The translations under genes were made by a program, and so were the position numbers. DNA of 64,000 bases from Stenotrophomonas maltophilia (lineage in GTDB: Bacteria; Pseudomonadota; Gammaproteobacteria; Xanthomonadales; Xanthomonadaceae), in NCBI RefSeq assembly GCF_023518235.1, contig NZ_CP090423.1, positions 1,426,001-1,490,000 of the forward strand, in the 5' to 3' direction. Under the pieces are notes generated by a model. It was not told the origin of the DNA. It did no database searches and saw only the letters and a list, made by a program, of their open reading frames with translations. Below, piece by piece: positions 55,142 through 63,725 of this stretch (its first letter is position 1; every line of letters starts with the position of its first letter).

Positions 55142-56059
55142 ATGAGCCGCAAGTTCGACTACCTGGGCGATGTGGAGGTGTTCCTGGCAGTGGTCGAGCA
55201 CGGCTCGTTCACCGCTGGCGCGGTGGCGCTGTCCACCACGCCCTCGGTGCTGAGCCGCGCGGTCACCCGCCTGGAAGCGCGGCTGGGCCGACAGCTGCTG
55301 CAGCGGACCACCCGCCGCGTGGGCCTGACCGACGCCGGGCGGCTCTATCTGGAACAGGTGCGCACCGCCTTCAGCCTGCTGGACGACGCCGAGCGCGACG
55401 TGCTGGCCCAGGACGGTGCGCTGGCCGGCCGCGTGCGCCTGAGCGTGCCCACCACCTATGGCCACTACCGGCTGCCGCCCGTGCTGGCGCGCTTTGCGCA
55501 GCAGTACCCGCAGGTGCAGGTGGAACTGAACATCACCAACCGCAACGTGGACCTGGTGGCCGAAGGCTTCGACCTGGCCATCCGATTGGGGCAGCTGCCG
55601 GACAGCGGGCTGGTGGGGCGGAAGCTGGAGGATGCGCCTTTGGTGCTGGTGGCTTCGCCGGAGTACCTGCAGCGTCGGGGCACGCCGCAGACGCTGGAGG
55701 ATCTGCAGCAGCACCTGTGCCTGCCCTTCGTGATGCCGCGCACCGGGCGACTTGCCCCGTGGATCTTCCGCGACGGCGGGCGCGACGTGGACTGGCTGCC
55801 GCGTTCGTCCATCGAGACCTCCGACGATGTGCTGGGCGTGGTGTCACTGGCCGAACAGGGCATCGGCATCTGCCAGAGCTATGCGTTCATCGTGCGCGAG
55901 CGGTTGATGCGTGGGGAACTGGTGGAAGTGTTGCCGCAGCTGCGGGGACGGTCGCGGCCGTTCTCGGTGATCTATGCGCCGCATCGGCGGCAGTCGGCGG
56001 CGGCGCGGGCAATGATTGAGTTGCTGGTGGGGAATGCGGGTGAGAGTGGCGCCGGTTGA
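55142..56059 (+). CDS. LysR-family transcriptional regulator
   Basis: 305 residues. The N-terminal HTH reads DVEVFLAVVEHGSFTAGAVALSTTPSVLSRAVTRLEARLGRQLLQRTTRRVGLTDAGR, and the substrate domain has RVRLSVPTTYGHYRLPPVLARFAQQYPQVQVELNITNRNVDLVAEGFDLAIRLG, typical of the CrgA-like LysR subgroup. It is divergent from the PfpI gene with a shared dyad. The co-inducer is unknown. Confidence 0.9.
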   Translation: MSRKFDYLGDVEVFLAVVEHGSFTAGAVALSTTPSVLSRAVTRLEARLGRQLLQRTTRRVGLTDAGRLYLEQVRTAFSLLDDAERDVLAQDGALAGRVRLSVPTTYGHYRLPPVLARFAQQYPQVQVELNITNRNVDLVAEGFDLAIRLGQLPDSGLVGRKLEDAPLVLVASPEYLQRRGTPQTLEDLQQHLCLPFVMPRTGRLAPWIFRDGGRDVDWLPRSSIETSDDVLGVVSLAEQGIGICQSYAFIVRERLMRGELVEVLPQLRGRSRPFSVIYAPHRRQSAAARAMIELLVGNAGESGAG

Positions 56060-56610
56060 AGCCGGGGGCTTGTTAACGGTGTCGGGTTTGAACCGCTTTT
56101 CGGGGTCTGCGGCTGATTCGACGCCGTTGCTTGGCGAGGCGGACTAAGAACTGTTGCAAAGAAGGCCGTCGCGCTATTCGCTTATGGCGCGGGCGATTGC
56201 GTCATTCAGAATCGCAATCAACAGAGCAGCTGCGCGAATGCGTCTGGCGGTGTCGCGTGCTGCACGCATGGTGCGTGCCACAATAGTTCTTCGCTCTCGA
56301 ATTCCGCGATTCCTTCGCGAATTTCTATTGGCATTCGGAGCGAGCGCATAAACAACATGGCGCGCCACCGACAAGGGGTGGCCGGGTCTGCAAACCCGCA
56401 TTGATGTACGCGTCTGTAGTTTGCGCTTGCCCGTCGGCACCGTCCTTAACCGGTGCCGGCGGGCAATCCGTCGGCCTTTCTGGCGGGCGGTGCGTGGGGA
56501 TCTTCGGATCCACCGGTTCTATGACGCTACATCATCCCGGTTTGCAGCCATGCATCGTCCGCCACCTCTTCACGGTGGCGCTGTTAAGCACAGCCACGGA
56601 AGCCGACGCC
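56060..56610. other. 551-bp stretch with a leader resembling Ash/Icd-like phage sequences
   Basis: No firmly supported gene. A 15-codon frame at 56358-56404 encodes MARHRQGVAGSANPH and stops as TGATG over the next ATG at 56404, from which an open frame runs on into the gene at 56611. The GWPGS/GVAGSANP-type peptide recalls the leaders of Ash/Icd-like genes in P4-type and other prophages. A small hairpin CGGGT-ctgcaa-ACCCG is at 56382-56397. The opposing frame at 56174-56440 is Arg-rich and unconvincing. It marks the left edge of the defence island. Confidence 0.4.
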
Positions 56611-56967
56611 ATGAACGAATCCGACACCTTCTCCTCGTACACCGTTGTTGAACCCATCAACGACGACGCCTCCCTGCCCGACTTGAACTACCTCTTGGGC
56701 ATCCTCAAGCGCATGCGCGGCTGCGAAGGGGCAGATGGGCACCCGTGGCCGGAAACCGATGTGTCGCCCGGCCGCCGCGTGAGTCTGGCCAGGAGTGAGC
56801 GCGCGATGGTCGGGGCGCTGACTGTGCTGGAGCTGCTGCACGCGGCAGACCGCTGCCGGGTGGCAGCGGACCCGGAGCGGCATCTTGATGAGGGGGTGGT
56901 TGATGGGTTGTTTCTGGCTTGCCGTGGGTTGGTTGAGTGGGCTTGTCGGGAGGTCAGGCCGGAGTGA
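56611..56967 (+). CDS. Small hypothetical protein of probable mobile-element origin
   Basis: 118 residues from the ATG at 56611 (GGAAG site upstream). The body is largely helical: NYLLGILKRMRGCEGAD, SLARSERAMVGALTVLELLHAADRC, LFLACRGLVEWACREV. No family is recognised with confidence. The open frame is continuous back to 56404, giving a possible 188-residue product, but the upstream part (SLTGAGGQSVGLSGGRCVGIF) looks like a leader. Its context is the entry to the defence island. Confidence 0.5.
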   Translation: MNESDTFSSYTVVEPINDDASLPDLNYLLGILKRMRGCEGADGHPWPETDVSPGRRVSLARSERAMVGALTVLELLHAADRCRVAADPERHLDEGVVDGLFLACRGLVEWACREVRPE

Positions 56968-56992
56968 TATCCACCGGTCTTCTATAGATACC

Positions 56993-57014
56993 GAGGGCAC
57001 CTCTAAGTGCCCTC
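56993..57014. terminator. Hairpin after the small hypothetical gene
   Basis: Perfect 8-bp stem, GAGGGCAC and GTGCCCTC, with the 6-base loop CTCTAA, 26 bp past the stop codon of the gene at 56611. It is followed by AATTCT, not by a clear T-run, so terminator strength is uncertain. The 210 bp from here to the DRT gene stop hold nothing else I can support. Confidence 0.5.
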
Positions 57015-57224
57015 AATTCTCAAATCAAGGTCAACCGGCCATCAGCTTGAACGTTATGTTGAGTGATCGAAAATGAGACATCCCCGTCACTTCCACCGCC
57101 AGAAGCACGCATCGTTTCGCGACAGGATCGCGAGTTGAAGTCGCTCTGAACGACTGCATTTGACGCTACAGAGTCGAGTTCGTGCAAACTAGCGCGGGGC
57201 ACCAGATGAAGCAGGACTCACATA

Positions 57225-60200
57225 TCACTCCCCCAAAGGCAATATCTTTCGCCGATGATCCATCGCATCATTGAACCCATCCGGCACCGGCTTGAATGGT
57301 TTTGCTGGTGAGCGGTGGCTGCTTTGGAATTGACGCAACGCTTGCACATCGATTTCGCCAATCACGCAGTAATCGGTGACCCCGCCTTTGACCCGCAGCA
57401 CATCACGCTTCCAACTGTCCTTGTAAGGGGCGCGGATGCGGCTGTCGCCGTACTGCCTATCATTGCATTGGATGATGTAGGCATGGATATCCAATGCTGC
57501 GGACTCAACCAATGCATTGAAGGTTTCGGTATCTGGATTCCATTCCGGAACGAACAGCGCATCCACTTTGCCACGCAGATCAGCGCGATAGCGAATGTTG
57601 GTCAGTTCGCTGCAGATCAACATGGTGAAGCGAAAGTCGCCGTGCTGAATGATGGGCGGTGTTTTCCAGGCCTTGTCCGGCTTCATCTCCAATCCGGCCA
57701 GCCGCTGCAATTCTTGCTCTTCATGGAGGGCGGGCCGCTGCTTGTCCTGACGGTAGATCATAAGCGAGGGAAAGCCCAGACCGTCATGGGAGAGCGCTGC
57801 CCAAACCTGATTGCGGACCCGCGACTTGCTGGCGTGCAGATATTCGATGCCCGTAACTAGCGAAATTCCCCGGCCTTGCAGCTTTCGAGCGATACGAATG
57901 AACCAGTGCGCGGGCAGTGCCAATTCCGGCAAGATCAGATAGCGGCTGTCCCTGGGCTGGGCGATTACGCCATCCAGCAGGCGACAAAGGCGCACATAGC
58001 GTTCGGCGTCGGGATCCGGCATGCGCATCACACTAGCTGTCCAGCTATCCAGACTTGTTTGCCAACTGGATACGGCAATACTGCATTTCCTTGGAGTTAC
58101 ACCATCTGGTACTTGCAGTACGTTGTTTTTATCGAAGAGAGGCGTTTTCTCTCCCAACTCAAAGCCACGCACAGACAATACTACCGCCCGCATATCGTCC
58201 TGCGTCGCCTCTAAATAAGCATGGCGATTAAGAATAAATAGCTCCGGCAGATTGAAGGGCCGAGTCGCGAACGGCAGCCCCTGCGGCAATTGCTTGAAGC
58301 CGATCCACTGGGTAACTGTCTGCGCGCCCTCGAATACAGCGCTAGACAACAACTCGGCAGCTTTGTCGCAGCCTACAATGGTCTTTTTGGCGGGGATACC
58401 GCGCTGCGCCACCATTTCCTTCGGCAGCCCGATGAAGCGGAATGGCAGATGTGCAAGGTCAAGCGAGAACAGGCGGGCCTGCTGTGCTTGAAAGCTTTTT
58501 ACGGATAACGGCCAGGACAGAAAAGCATCAAGGTCAATGACGGGATGACAGTCGGCCATATAGGTCTTCCACGCCTGTTTGCCTGCTTTGGACAAGCGGG
58601 GAGGAAATGCGGCCGTTATGCTTTCCCGAACACTGGAAAAAAGCTGCCCTTTCCAGCGATCCAGCATCTCCGTAGCGTTCGGCTTACTCTTTTTCTCATG
58701 CCACGCTTTGACACTGATGTCGCATTGCTCCTGTACCTGCTGGCAGAGTCTTTGCAGCGCTTCGATAATTCGGCGTAGATCGGCAAAGTCTTCACAGGCC
58801 GTGGCGAGGCGAATGACTCGGGGCAGATAGACAGCCAAGTCGAAAAACTGCGGTAACACCAACACGTGCTGGGTGAAGGCGCGGAAGAACGCGCGACGAT
58901 GTGCTGCCCAGGCTTCGGGCAAAAGATCGCGTTCATAGGCTTCGAAGTCGCGAAGTTTTATGGCGAAGCCTGCCCGACGCATGGTCAGCGCATCCGCATT
59001 GCGCAGGTTGTCGGCGGCCTCGCCGTCGCTTTGTGTGGCGGCCAACAGATCGGTGCCAACATGCGTAGCGGATCGAGGCAACCGCGGCATGGCTCGCCAC
59101 TCGCTGGCGCGTTCGTAAATCTGATGAGCAATGGCGTCCGCCAAGGTCTTGCCCGGCTCACCGGCCAGAATGAATACCTTGTTCTTGCCATTGGCAAAAC
59201 GCACCCGGCTTTTACTCCTACCTTTGCTAAGGTAAGCGGGCCTGAAGCGAACTTGCTTTTTACTTTGATCCACCCAGCCCAGCATTTCGTTTGACCGGTC
59301 AAACAGCCATTCCCATAAATCCAGCGTCGAATCGAAGCCAGCCCCGTTCTCCATGACTAGCAAAATGTCATCGACGTATCGCCCGTAATAGATGGGAGCA
59401 ACCTGATGTTCGATGCAGCGATCCAGCTCGACCAGCGCCATGTTGGCGACAATAGCCGATGCCGGCAGCCCCACGGGTAAGCCTTTCTTCAACGGGGTTG
59501 CTGCTGCCCAGGCCTGCAATGCATGAATGAACAAGCGGTGTAGTTTTTTCTTTCTCCTATTCAGCTTTATGCCAAGTATTTCCTTTCTAAAACTTGGATT
59601 CAACATGAAGCCAGGATTCAGCTCGTGATAGAAAGAGCTGACATCCGCAGTTAATGCCACAATCTTTTTGTCGGCATCCAGCGCGGCACGCATGGCGGCA
59701 ATACCCTTGTCACGCCAGTCGCGAAAGGGCTTCAGATAAGGCTGGAACGAACCAAGCGACAGCTTATTGATGCCTTTTCCATCTTGAGTGCGGCGCAAGC
59801 GGTTGCCATATGCGCACTCGCTCAATCTTGCATCGAATAACTGCCCGACTTCCAGCATCCATAAGGTGGAGAGCACATGAAAGTCCAGGCTGCATCGGGC
59901 CATTATTCGGAATTCGGCTTTTGGCTTTTCTGGCACTTCCTTCTCAGCCAAGGCTTTCAACGCATGCTGCCACTCATCAATGGGCGAGGAGAAAATCAAT
60001 CCACCGCCATTCTCTTTCTTGTACTTCGCCCAGCAATCCATCTCGACGGACTTGGTGACCAGTGTCCAAGTGCCTATGAATTCCGGTGATGTCACCCAGG
60101 CTTCGTCTTCGCCATTGATCTTTTCCTGCAGCAAGGAAAGGTTGGAATGCAAATTTTCTTCATAGTTTGCAATATCATCCAGAGAGGCATGGGACGAATA

Positions 60201-60257
60201 ATAGAGATCAACTTTCGCCTTGCGATAGGCGAGGCCCAGATCTTGCAGGTTGGTCAT
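57225..60257 (-). CDS. drt1: Reverse transcriptase-nitrilase fusion, DRT type 1 (UG1) antiphage protein
   Basis: 1010 residues. The N-terminal RT domain has motif A ALTADVSSFYHEL (Asp 205), motif B KGLPVGLPASAIVANMAL (258-275) and catalytic YVDD at 294-297. A helical middle region (about 400-700) joins a C-terminal nitrilase-like domain with the expected triad: Glu 778 in YLILPELALP, Lys 839 in MIYRQDKQRP and Cys 882 in MLICSELTN. This domain order defines defence-associated RT type 1 (UG1 class), shown in other bacteria to give phage resistance. It lies 86 bp after hsdS on the same strand. The region is AT-richer than the chromosome. Confidence 0.88.
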   Translation of the reverse strand: MTNLQDLGLAYRKAKVDLYYSSHASLDDIANYEENLHSNLSLLQEKINGEDEAWVTSPEFIGTWTLVTKSVEMDCWAKYKKENGGGLIFSSPIDEWQHALKALAEKEVPEKPKAEFRIMARCSLDFHVLSTLWMLEVGQLFDARLSECAYGNRLRRTQDGKGINKLSLGSFQPYLKPFRDWRDKGIAAMRAALDADKKIVALTADVSSFYHELNPGFMLNPSFRKEILGIKLNRRKKKLHRLFIHALQAWAAATPLKKGLPVGLPASAIVANMALVELDRCIEHQVAPIYYGRYVDDILLVMENGAGFDSTLDLWEWLFDRSNEMLGWVDQSKKQVRFRPAYLSKGRSKSRVRFANGKNKVFILAGEPGKTLADAIAHQIYERASEWRAMPRLPRSATHVGTDLLAATQSDGEAADNLRNADALTMRRAGFAIKLRDFEAYERDLLPEAWAAHRRAFFRAFTQHVLVLPQFFDLAVYLPRVIRLATACEDFADLRRIIEALQRLCQQVQEQCDISVKAWHEKKSKPNATEMLDRWKGQLFSSVRESITAAFPPRLSKAGKQAWKTYMADCHPVIDLDAFLSWPLSVKSFQAQQARLFSLDLAHLPFRFIGLPKEMVAQRGIPAKKTIVGCDKAAELLSSAVFEGAQTVTQWIGFKQLPQGLPFATRPFNLPELFILNRHAYLEATQDDMRAVVLSVRGFELGEKTPLFDKNNVLQVPDGVTPRKCSIAVSSWQTSLDSWTASVMRMPDPDAERYVRLCRLLDGVIAQPRDSRYLILPELALPAHWFIRIARKLQGRGISLVTGIEYLHASKSRVRNQVWAALSHDGLGFPSLMIYRQDKQRPALHEEQELQRLAGLEMKPDKAWKTPPIIQHGDFRFTMLICSELTNIRYRADLRGKVDALFVPEWNPDTETFNALVESAALDIHAYIIQCNDRQYGDSRIRAPYKDSWKRDVLRVKGGVTDYCVIGEIDVQALRQFQSSHRSPAKPFKPVPDGFNDAMDHRRKILPLGE

Positions 60258-60343
60258 TTTATTATCTCATTACTAGCTCTAGTCCTCTTCTGGCACCTCC
60301 CAGTCCTGCGAACGTGCCTCTCGCTGCCATGCAAATTTCACCG

Positions 60344-62692
60344 TTAATCAAAGCCCAATCTTGATTGCTGCACGGTTCTCGGTGGCAGTCCGAGAGGAAT
60401 GATGTTCTCTCTGCGTAGCCAATCAAGCCATCGCCCAAGTTCGGCCGGTGTGAAGCGTGCTTTGCGCTCGTGCCAGTTTTCGCGAACATCGGAGATGATC
60501 TGCGCATCCGTCGGTTGAACACCATCGATCAGAAAATCGTTCCATACCGCGAAAAGTGTGGCGATGATCTCGACTTCTTCGGTCTTCTTGTCTGCCAGGG
60601 CGTAGATCAGACGGTCAAATTCAGTCTTCTGGCCGGGCGACATCAGTGCTTCGGCTTTCGCTGCTGGCTCCGACAACGCCGACAAACAGCGGTATTCCGT
60701 CTTTTTCCCGCCGTTAGCCAAGGTCTTTTCATTGACTTCGAACCAGCGCTTGTCTTGACCTTGCCGCTCGAAATCATAAATCCAGGTATCCAGTGGCCCA
60801 GCAGCTTCACGTTCGGGTTTCAGATTCAGTTCCAAGCCGACGTGCGCTTGCGCCAAGTACATTACCTTGGCGGCGGCAGTGCGACCGAAGTATTGGGCAG
60901 TGGCGAGCTTGTTGATCGTATAGCAGCCGATGCACGCGCGGTAGGTGGCGAGGTCAATAACTTGGGCTGTTGAACGTGATGATCGCTGGGTATCTTCAAC
61001 TGCGCCACCTTGCGATTGCGCACGAACCAGAGCACTCAGCAATTCTGTCTGCTTGCTGGTGTTGGCGTCGATCTGCTGCTCTAGCGAGTCACATAGAGCC
61101 ATAATTGCGTCTATTTTCTCAACGATGCGGTGCTGTTCGGAAAGTGGCGGGAGTGGGACTAATGTTTCCTTCACCTTACGAACATTCAGATTAGGCTGCG
61201 CAGCCCCTTCCGCCATTTTTCGTATTTCCTCATAGATCTTTATAAAGAAATACTTCAGGTACTTCTTCACGCCGATGGAAGAGTCAAAAAATACCATGGC
61301 GGCAATCGCCTGGTTTGTGGCCCCAGCAATTGTCAATTCGCTTATTTGGCCCCTTGTTTTTCCTTGACCATATAGTGCAATAATTAAAGAGCCCGAAGGA
61401 AAAACCTTGCAGTTGGTTTCTTTTATTGCCTTTTCTGTAATAAAGGTTTCTGGCTTGCCAGCAAACGACTTATTCGTTGCAGAGCTAGTGTACCAGGGCA
61501 CGTCCCCACCATAATAATCTCTATTTGTTGTAGCAGGAGTTGAACCAGTTCCAACATCAACTATATCGATAACACGCACCCACTCCCACCCCCGCGGCAA
61601 CGTATACGGTTTTTCTTCCTCTGTCACTGGTGGCAAAGGCTTGGGCTTTTTGATCTTACCTTCCTTCACCAGACGCTGTTTCTCAACCTCGATCTCTTTC
61701 AACAATTCGCTGGCGGGCTGCTCGTCCGAGTTTTGCGGGACGAGTTTGCCCATCACCGCCAGTTGCAGGATGGCCTTGCGGAGTTCGGCGACGTTTTCCT
61801 TGACGGTGTAGAGCTCGCCGAAGTTTTCGGCGAGGAAGGCCAGAGCGCGCTGGTGCTGGTCGGGTTCGGCGATGTTCAGCAGTTGCTTGATGGCCGCGTT
61901 ATGGACGATCAGGCGTTTTTCCTGCTGTGCATTGCGGATCCTTTCTAGTTCGTCACAGCGTGCAATCAGTTCATCAAATTTATTAACGATACGGGCTTGC
62001 TCTTCCATAGGAGGAATAGCAATCGGATACGCCAAGAAAGGACCTCTATTGATATGCGTCATAACTAGTCCATGCGCATGATCACTTTCAGCCAATTGGC
62101 GTATTACCCATTTCAGAAGCCAGAACAAATACTTTTTGTTTACAAGCGAAGCTGGCAGCACTCGGAAAATATGTTGATTAAGTACACCTTCTTCTCCATG
62201 CCAAATGTAGGCATCAAGTGTTGCCGACCAGGAAACGAGAATATCGCCTTTTTTCACCAAAATGGATTGATCAAAATCTTTTCGGGTTCGATTAAATACT
62301 GAACTTCGACCCGAAAGATTCTGAATTCTAATGATAGGCCGGCCAGTCTTATCCCAGTCACTTTGTTTAAATGCCGCGCCATTGATGAACTGCCCTAAAT
62401 CAACAAGCCTGCACCACGCCCACGTACTTGGTGGGTGAAAGCGTTTCTCACTTTCTTCGATAGAAGCGGCGGCCTTTTCTCTCTTGACACCTCCTCCATT
62501 CATTGCTTCTACCATTCGAGCACGGCTGCGCTCCAACAGTTCATTGGCAGGCTGATCGTTCGGATCCTGCGGCACCAGCTTGCCCTGCATGGCCAGCGTC
62601 AGGATCAGCTCGCGCAGTTTCTTGATGCCATCTGGTGCGGAAAAGGCGGTATCGAAGTGCTTTTCCAGCAATTCGGCCGTGTGCTTATTCAT
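60344..62692 (-). CDS. hsdS: Type I restriction-modification specificity subunit with C-terminal extension
   Basis: 782 residues; ordinary HsdS proteins have 400-600. Two target-recognition domains (about 90-260 and 395-545) are each preceded by a copy of a LVPQ-x3-DQPA-x-ELL motif, and each is followed by a conserved helix with (M/L)(E/S)EQ-x-RIV-x-K. From about 600 to the end is an extra domain (FGRTAAAKVMYLAQAHVGLEL, FERQGQDKRWFEVNEKTL, NDFLIDGVQPTDAQIISDVRENWHE). The ATG at 62692 has a GGGAGG ribosome site. It overlaps the YhcG gene by 8 bases. Local AT-rich stretches lie in the second TRD. Confidence 0.87.
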   Translation of the reverse strand: MNKHTAELLEKHFDTAFSAPDGIKKLRELILTLAMQGKLVPQDPNDQPANELLERSRARMVEAMNGGGVKREKAAASIEESEKRFHPPSTWAWCRLVDLGQFINGAAFKQSDWDKTGRPIIRIQNLSGRSSVFNRTRKDFDQSILVKKGDILVSWSATLDAYIWHGEEGVLNQHIFRVLPASLVNKKYLFWLLKWVIRQLAESDHAHGLVMTHINRGPFLAYPIAIPPMEEQARIVNKFDELIARCDELERIRNAQQEKRLIVHNAAIKQLLNIAEPDQHQRALAFLAENFGELYTVKENVAELRKAILQLAVMGKLVPQNSDEQPASELLKEIEVEKQRLVKEGKIKKPKPLPPVTEEEKPYTLPRGWEWVRVIDIVDVGTGSTPATTNRDYYGGDVPWYTSSATNKSFAGKPETFITEKAIKETNCKVFPSGSLIIALYGQGKTRGQISELTIAGATNQAIAAMVFFDSSIGVKKYLKYFFIKIYEEIRKMAEGAAQPNLNVRKVKETLVPLPPLSEQHRIVEKIDAIMALCDSLEQQIDANTSKQTELLSALVRAQSQGGAVEDTQRSSRSTAQVIDLATYRACIGCYTINKLATAQYFGRTAAAKVMYLAQAHVGLELNLKPEREAAGPLDTWIYDFERQGQDKRWFEVNEKTLANGGKKTEYRCLSALSEPAAKAEALMSPGQKTEFDRLIYALADKKTEEVEIIATLFAVWNDFLIDGVQPTDAQIISDVRENWHERKARFTPAELGRWLDWLRRENIIPLGLPPRTVQQSRLGFD

Positions 62693-63725
62693 GATCGCCT
62701 CCCAGTTCACGTTCGATCTGTTCGATGCTGGGCAGGCTGGTTTTCAGTTCTTCAGGAAGGGATTCAATCAATTGGTATTCCGCCCCGCCTATAGGCTGGG
62801 TCTTGTCGCGCAATGCGTATTCGGCCACCACGGTGTTCTTGCTCTTGCACAGCAATAAGCCGATGGTGGGGTTGTCCTGTTCGGCCTTTACCTGCATATC
62901 CACGGCGGTGAGGTAAAAGCTCAAATGGCCAAGGTGCTGCGGTTTGAACTTCTCGGCTTTCAGCTCGATGACCACGTAGCAGCGCAGCTTTAGGTGGTAG
63001 AACAACAGGTCGATAAAGAAGTCGTCACCGCCTACTTCCAGATGAACCTGGCGGCCGACGAAAGCGAAGCCCGCACCCAGCTCCAGCAAGAACTGGGTTA
63101 TGTGTTTGATCAGCGCTGACTCGATATCCCGTTCGTTCGCTTCCTGGCCAACGTGCAGGAAGTCGAACAGGTAGGGATCTTTGAGGACTTGCCGGGCCAG
63201 ATCGGTTCCCTGCGCGGGGAGACGCTCGGCGAAGTTGGTGATCGCCTGGCCTTCCCGCTCCAGCAAATGGGATTCGATATGAATTTCCAATGTGGCGCGT
63301 GACCAGCCCTGTTCCACGGCGCGCTGGGCATAGGCCAGGCGCTGTTCGGGTTGCTTCAGTCTGGCCAGCAACACCAGGTTGTGGCCCCAGGGCAATTGTC
63401 CAACAGCCTGTTGGACAACTGCCGCGTCCGGCCAGGCGTCGGCGAAGGAACGCATGTACATCAGGTTGGCGCGGGAAAAGCCCTTCATCTCGGGAAAGGC
63501 TGTCCTGAGGTCGTGCGCAAGCCGCTCGATGACCTTGGCTCCCCAGCCCTGCTCGGCCTGCCGTTGCAGGATGTCACGACCGATCTGCCAGTAGAGATGT
63601 ACCAGCTCGCGGTTAACGGCCAGCGCGGCCCGCTGCTGGGCACTGTGGATGCGGTTCTTCAGCTCGCCCAACCAGTTGGCGTAGCCTTCCGGGGCCGACA
63701 CGAGAGACACGGGCTTGTCGCTCAT
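62685..63725 (-). CDS. yhcG: YhcG/DUF1016 PD-(D/E)XK nuclease-family protein
   Basis: 346 residues. The N-terminal DUF1016 domain has NRELVHLYWQIGRDI, WGAKVIERLAHDL and FPEMKGFSRANLMYMRSFADAWPD. The C-terminal half is a PD-(D/E)XK-like nuclease: GGDDFFIDLLFYHLKLRCYVVIELKAEKFKPQHLG, with the Asp and ELK catalytic residues. Such genes often sit between hsdM and hsdS of type I systems and may act as an accessory nuclease. It overlaps hsdM and hsdS by a few bases each. Confidence 0.87.
   Translation of the reverse strand: MSDKPVSLVSAPEGYANWLGELKNRIHSAQQRAALAVNRELVHLYWQIGRDILQRQAEQGWGAKVIERLAHDLRTAFPEMKGFSRANLMYMRSFADAWPDAAVVQQAVGQLPWGHNLVLLARLKQPEQRLAYAQRAVEQGWSRATLEIHIESHLLEREGQAITNFAERLPAQGTDLARQVLKDPYLFDFLHVGQEANERDIESALIKHITQFLLELGAGFAFVGRQVHLEVGGDDFFIDLLFYHLKLRCYVVIELKAEKFKPQHLGHLSFYLTAVDMQVKAEQDNPTIGLLLCKSKNTVVAEYALRDKTQPIGGAEYQLIESLPEELKTSLPSIEQIERELGGDHE

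Noticed and set aside
56174..56440. Arg-rich 88-codon minus-strand frame
   Set aside because: Nearly half basic or Ala residues, a plus-strand frame of equal quality overlaps it, and no ribosome site is seen.
57020..57202. 60-codon minus-strand frame just after the DRT gene
   Set aside because: Too short, no ribosome site and no similarity; it also runs into the hairpin at 56993-57014.
57015..57224. Possible non-coding RNA partner of the reverse transcriptase
   Set aside because: Only weak short inverted repeats are visible, and DRT type 1 is not known to need one; retron-like msr/msd structure is absent.
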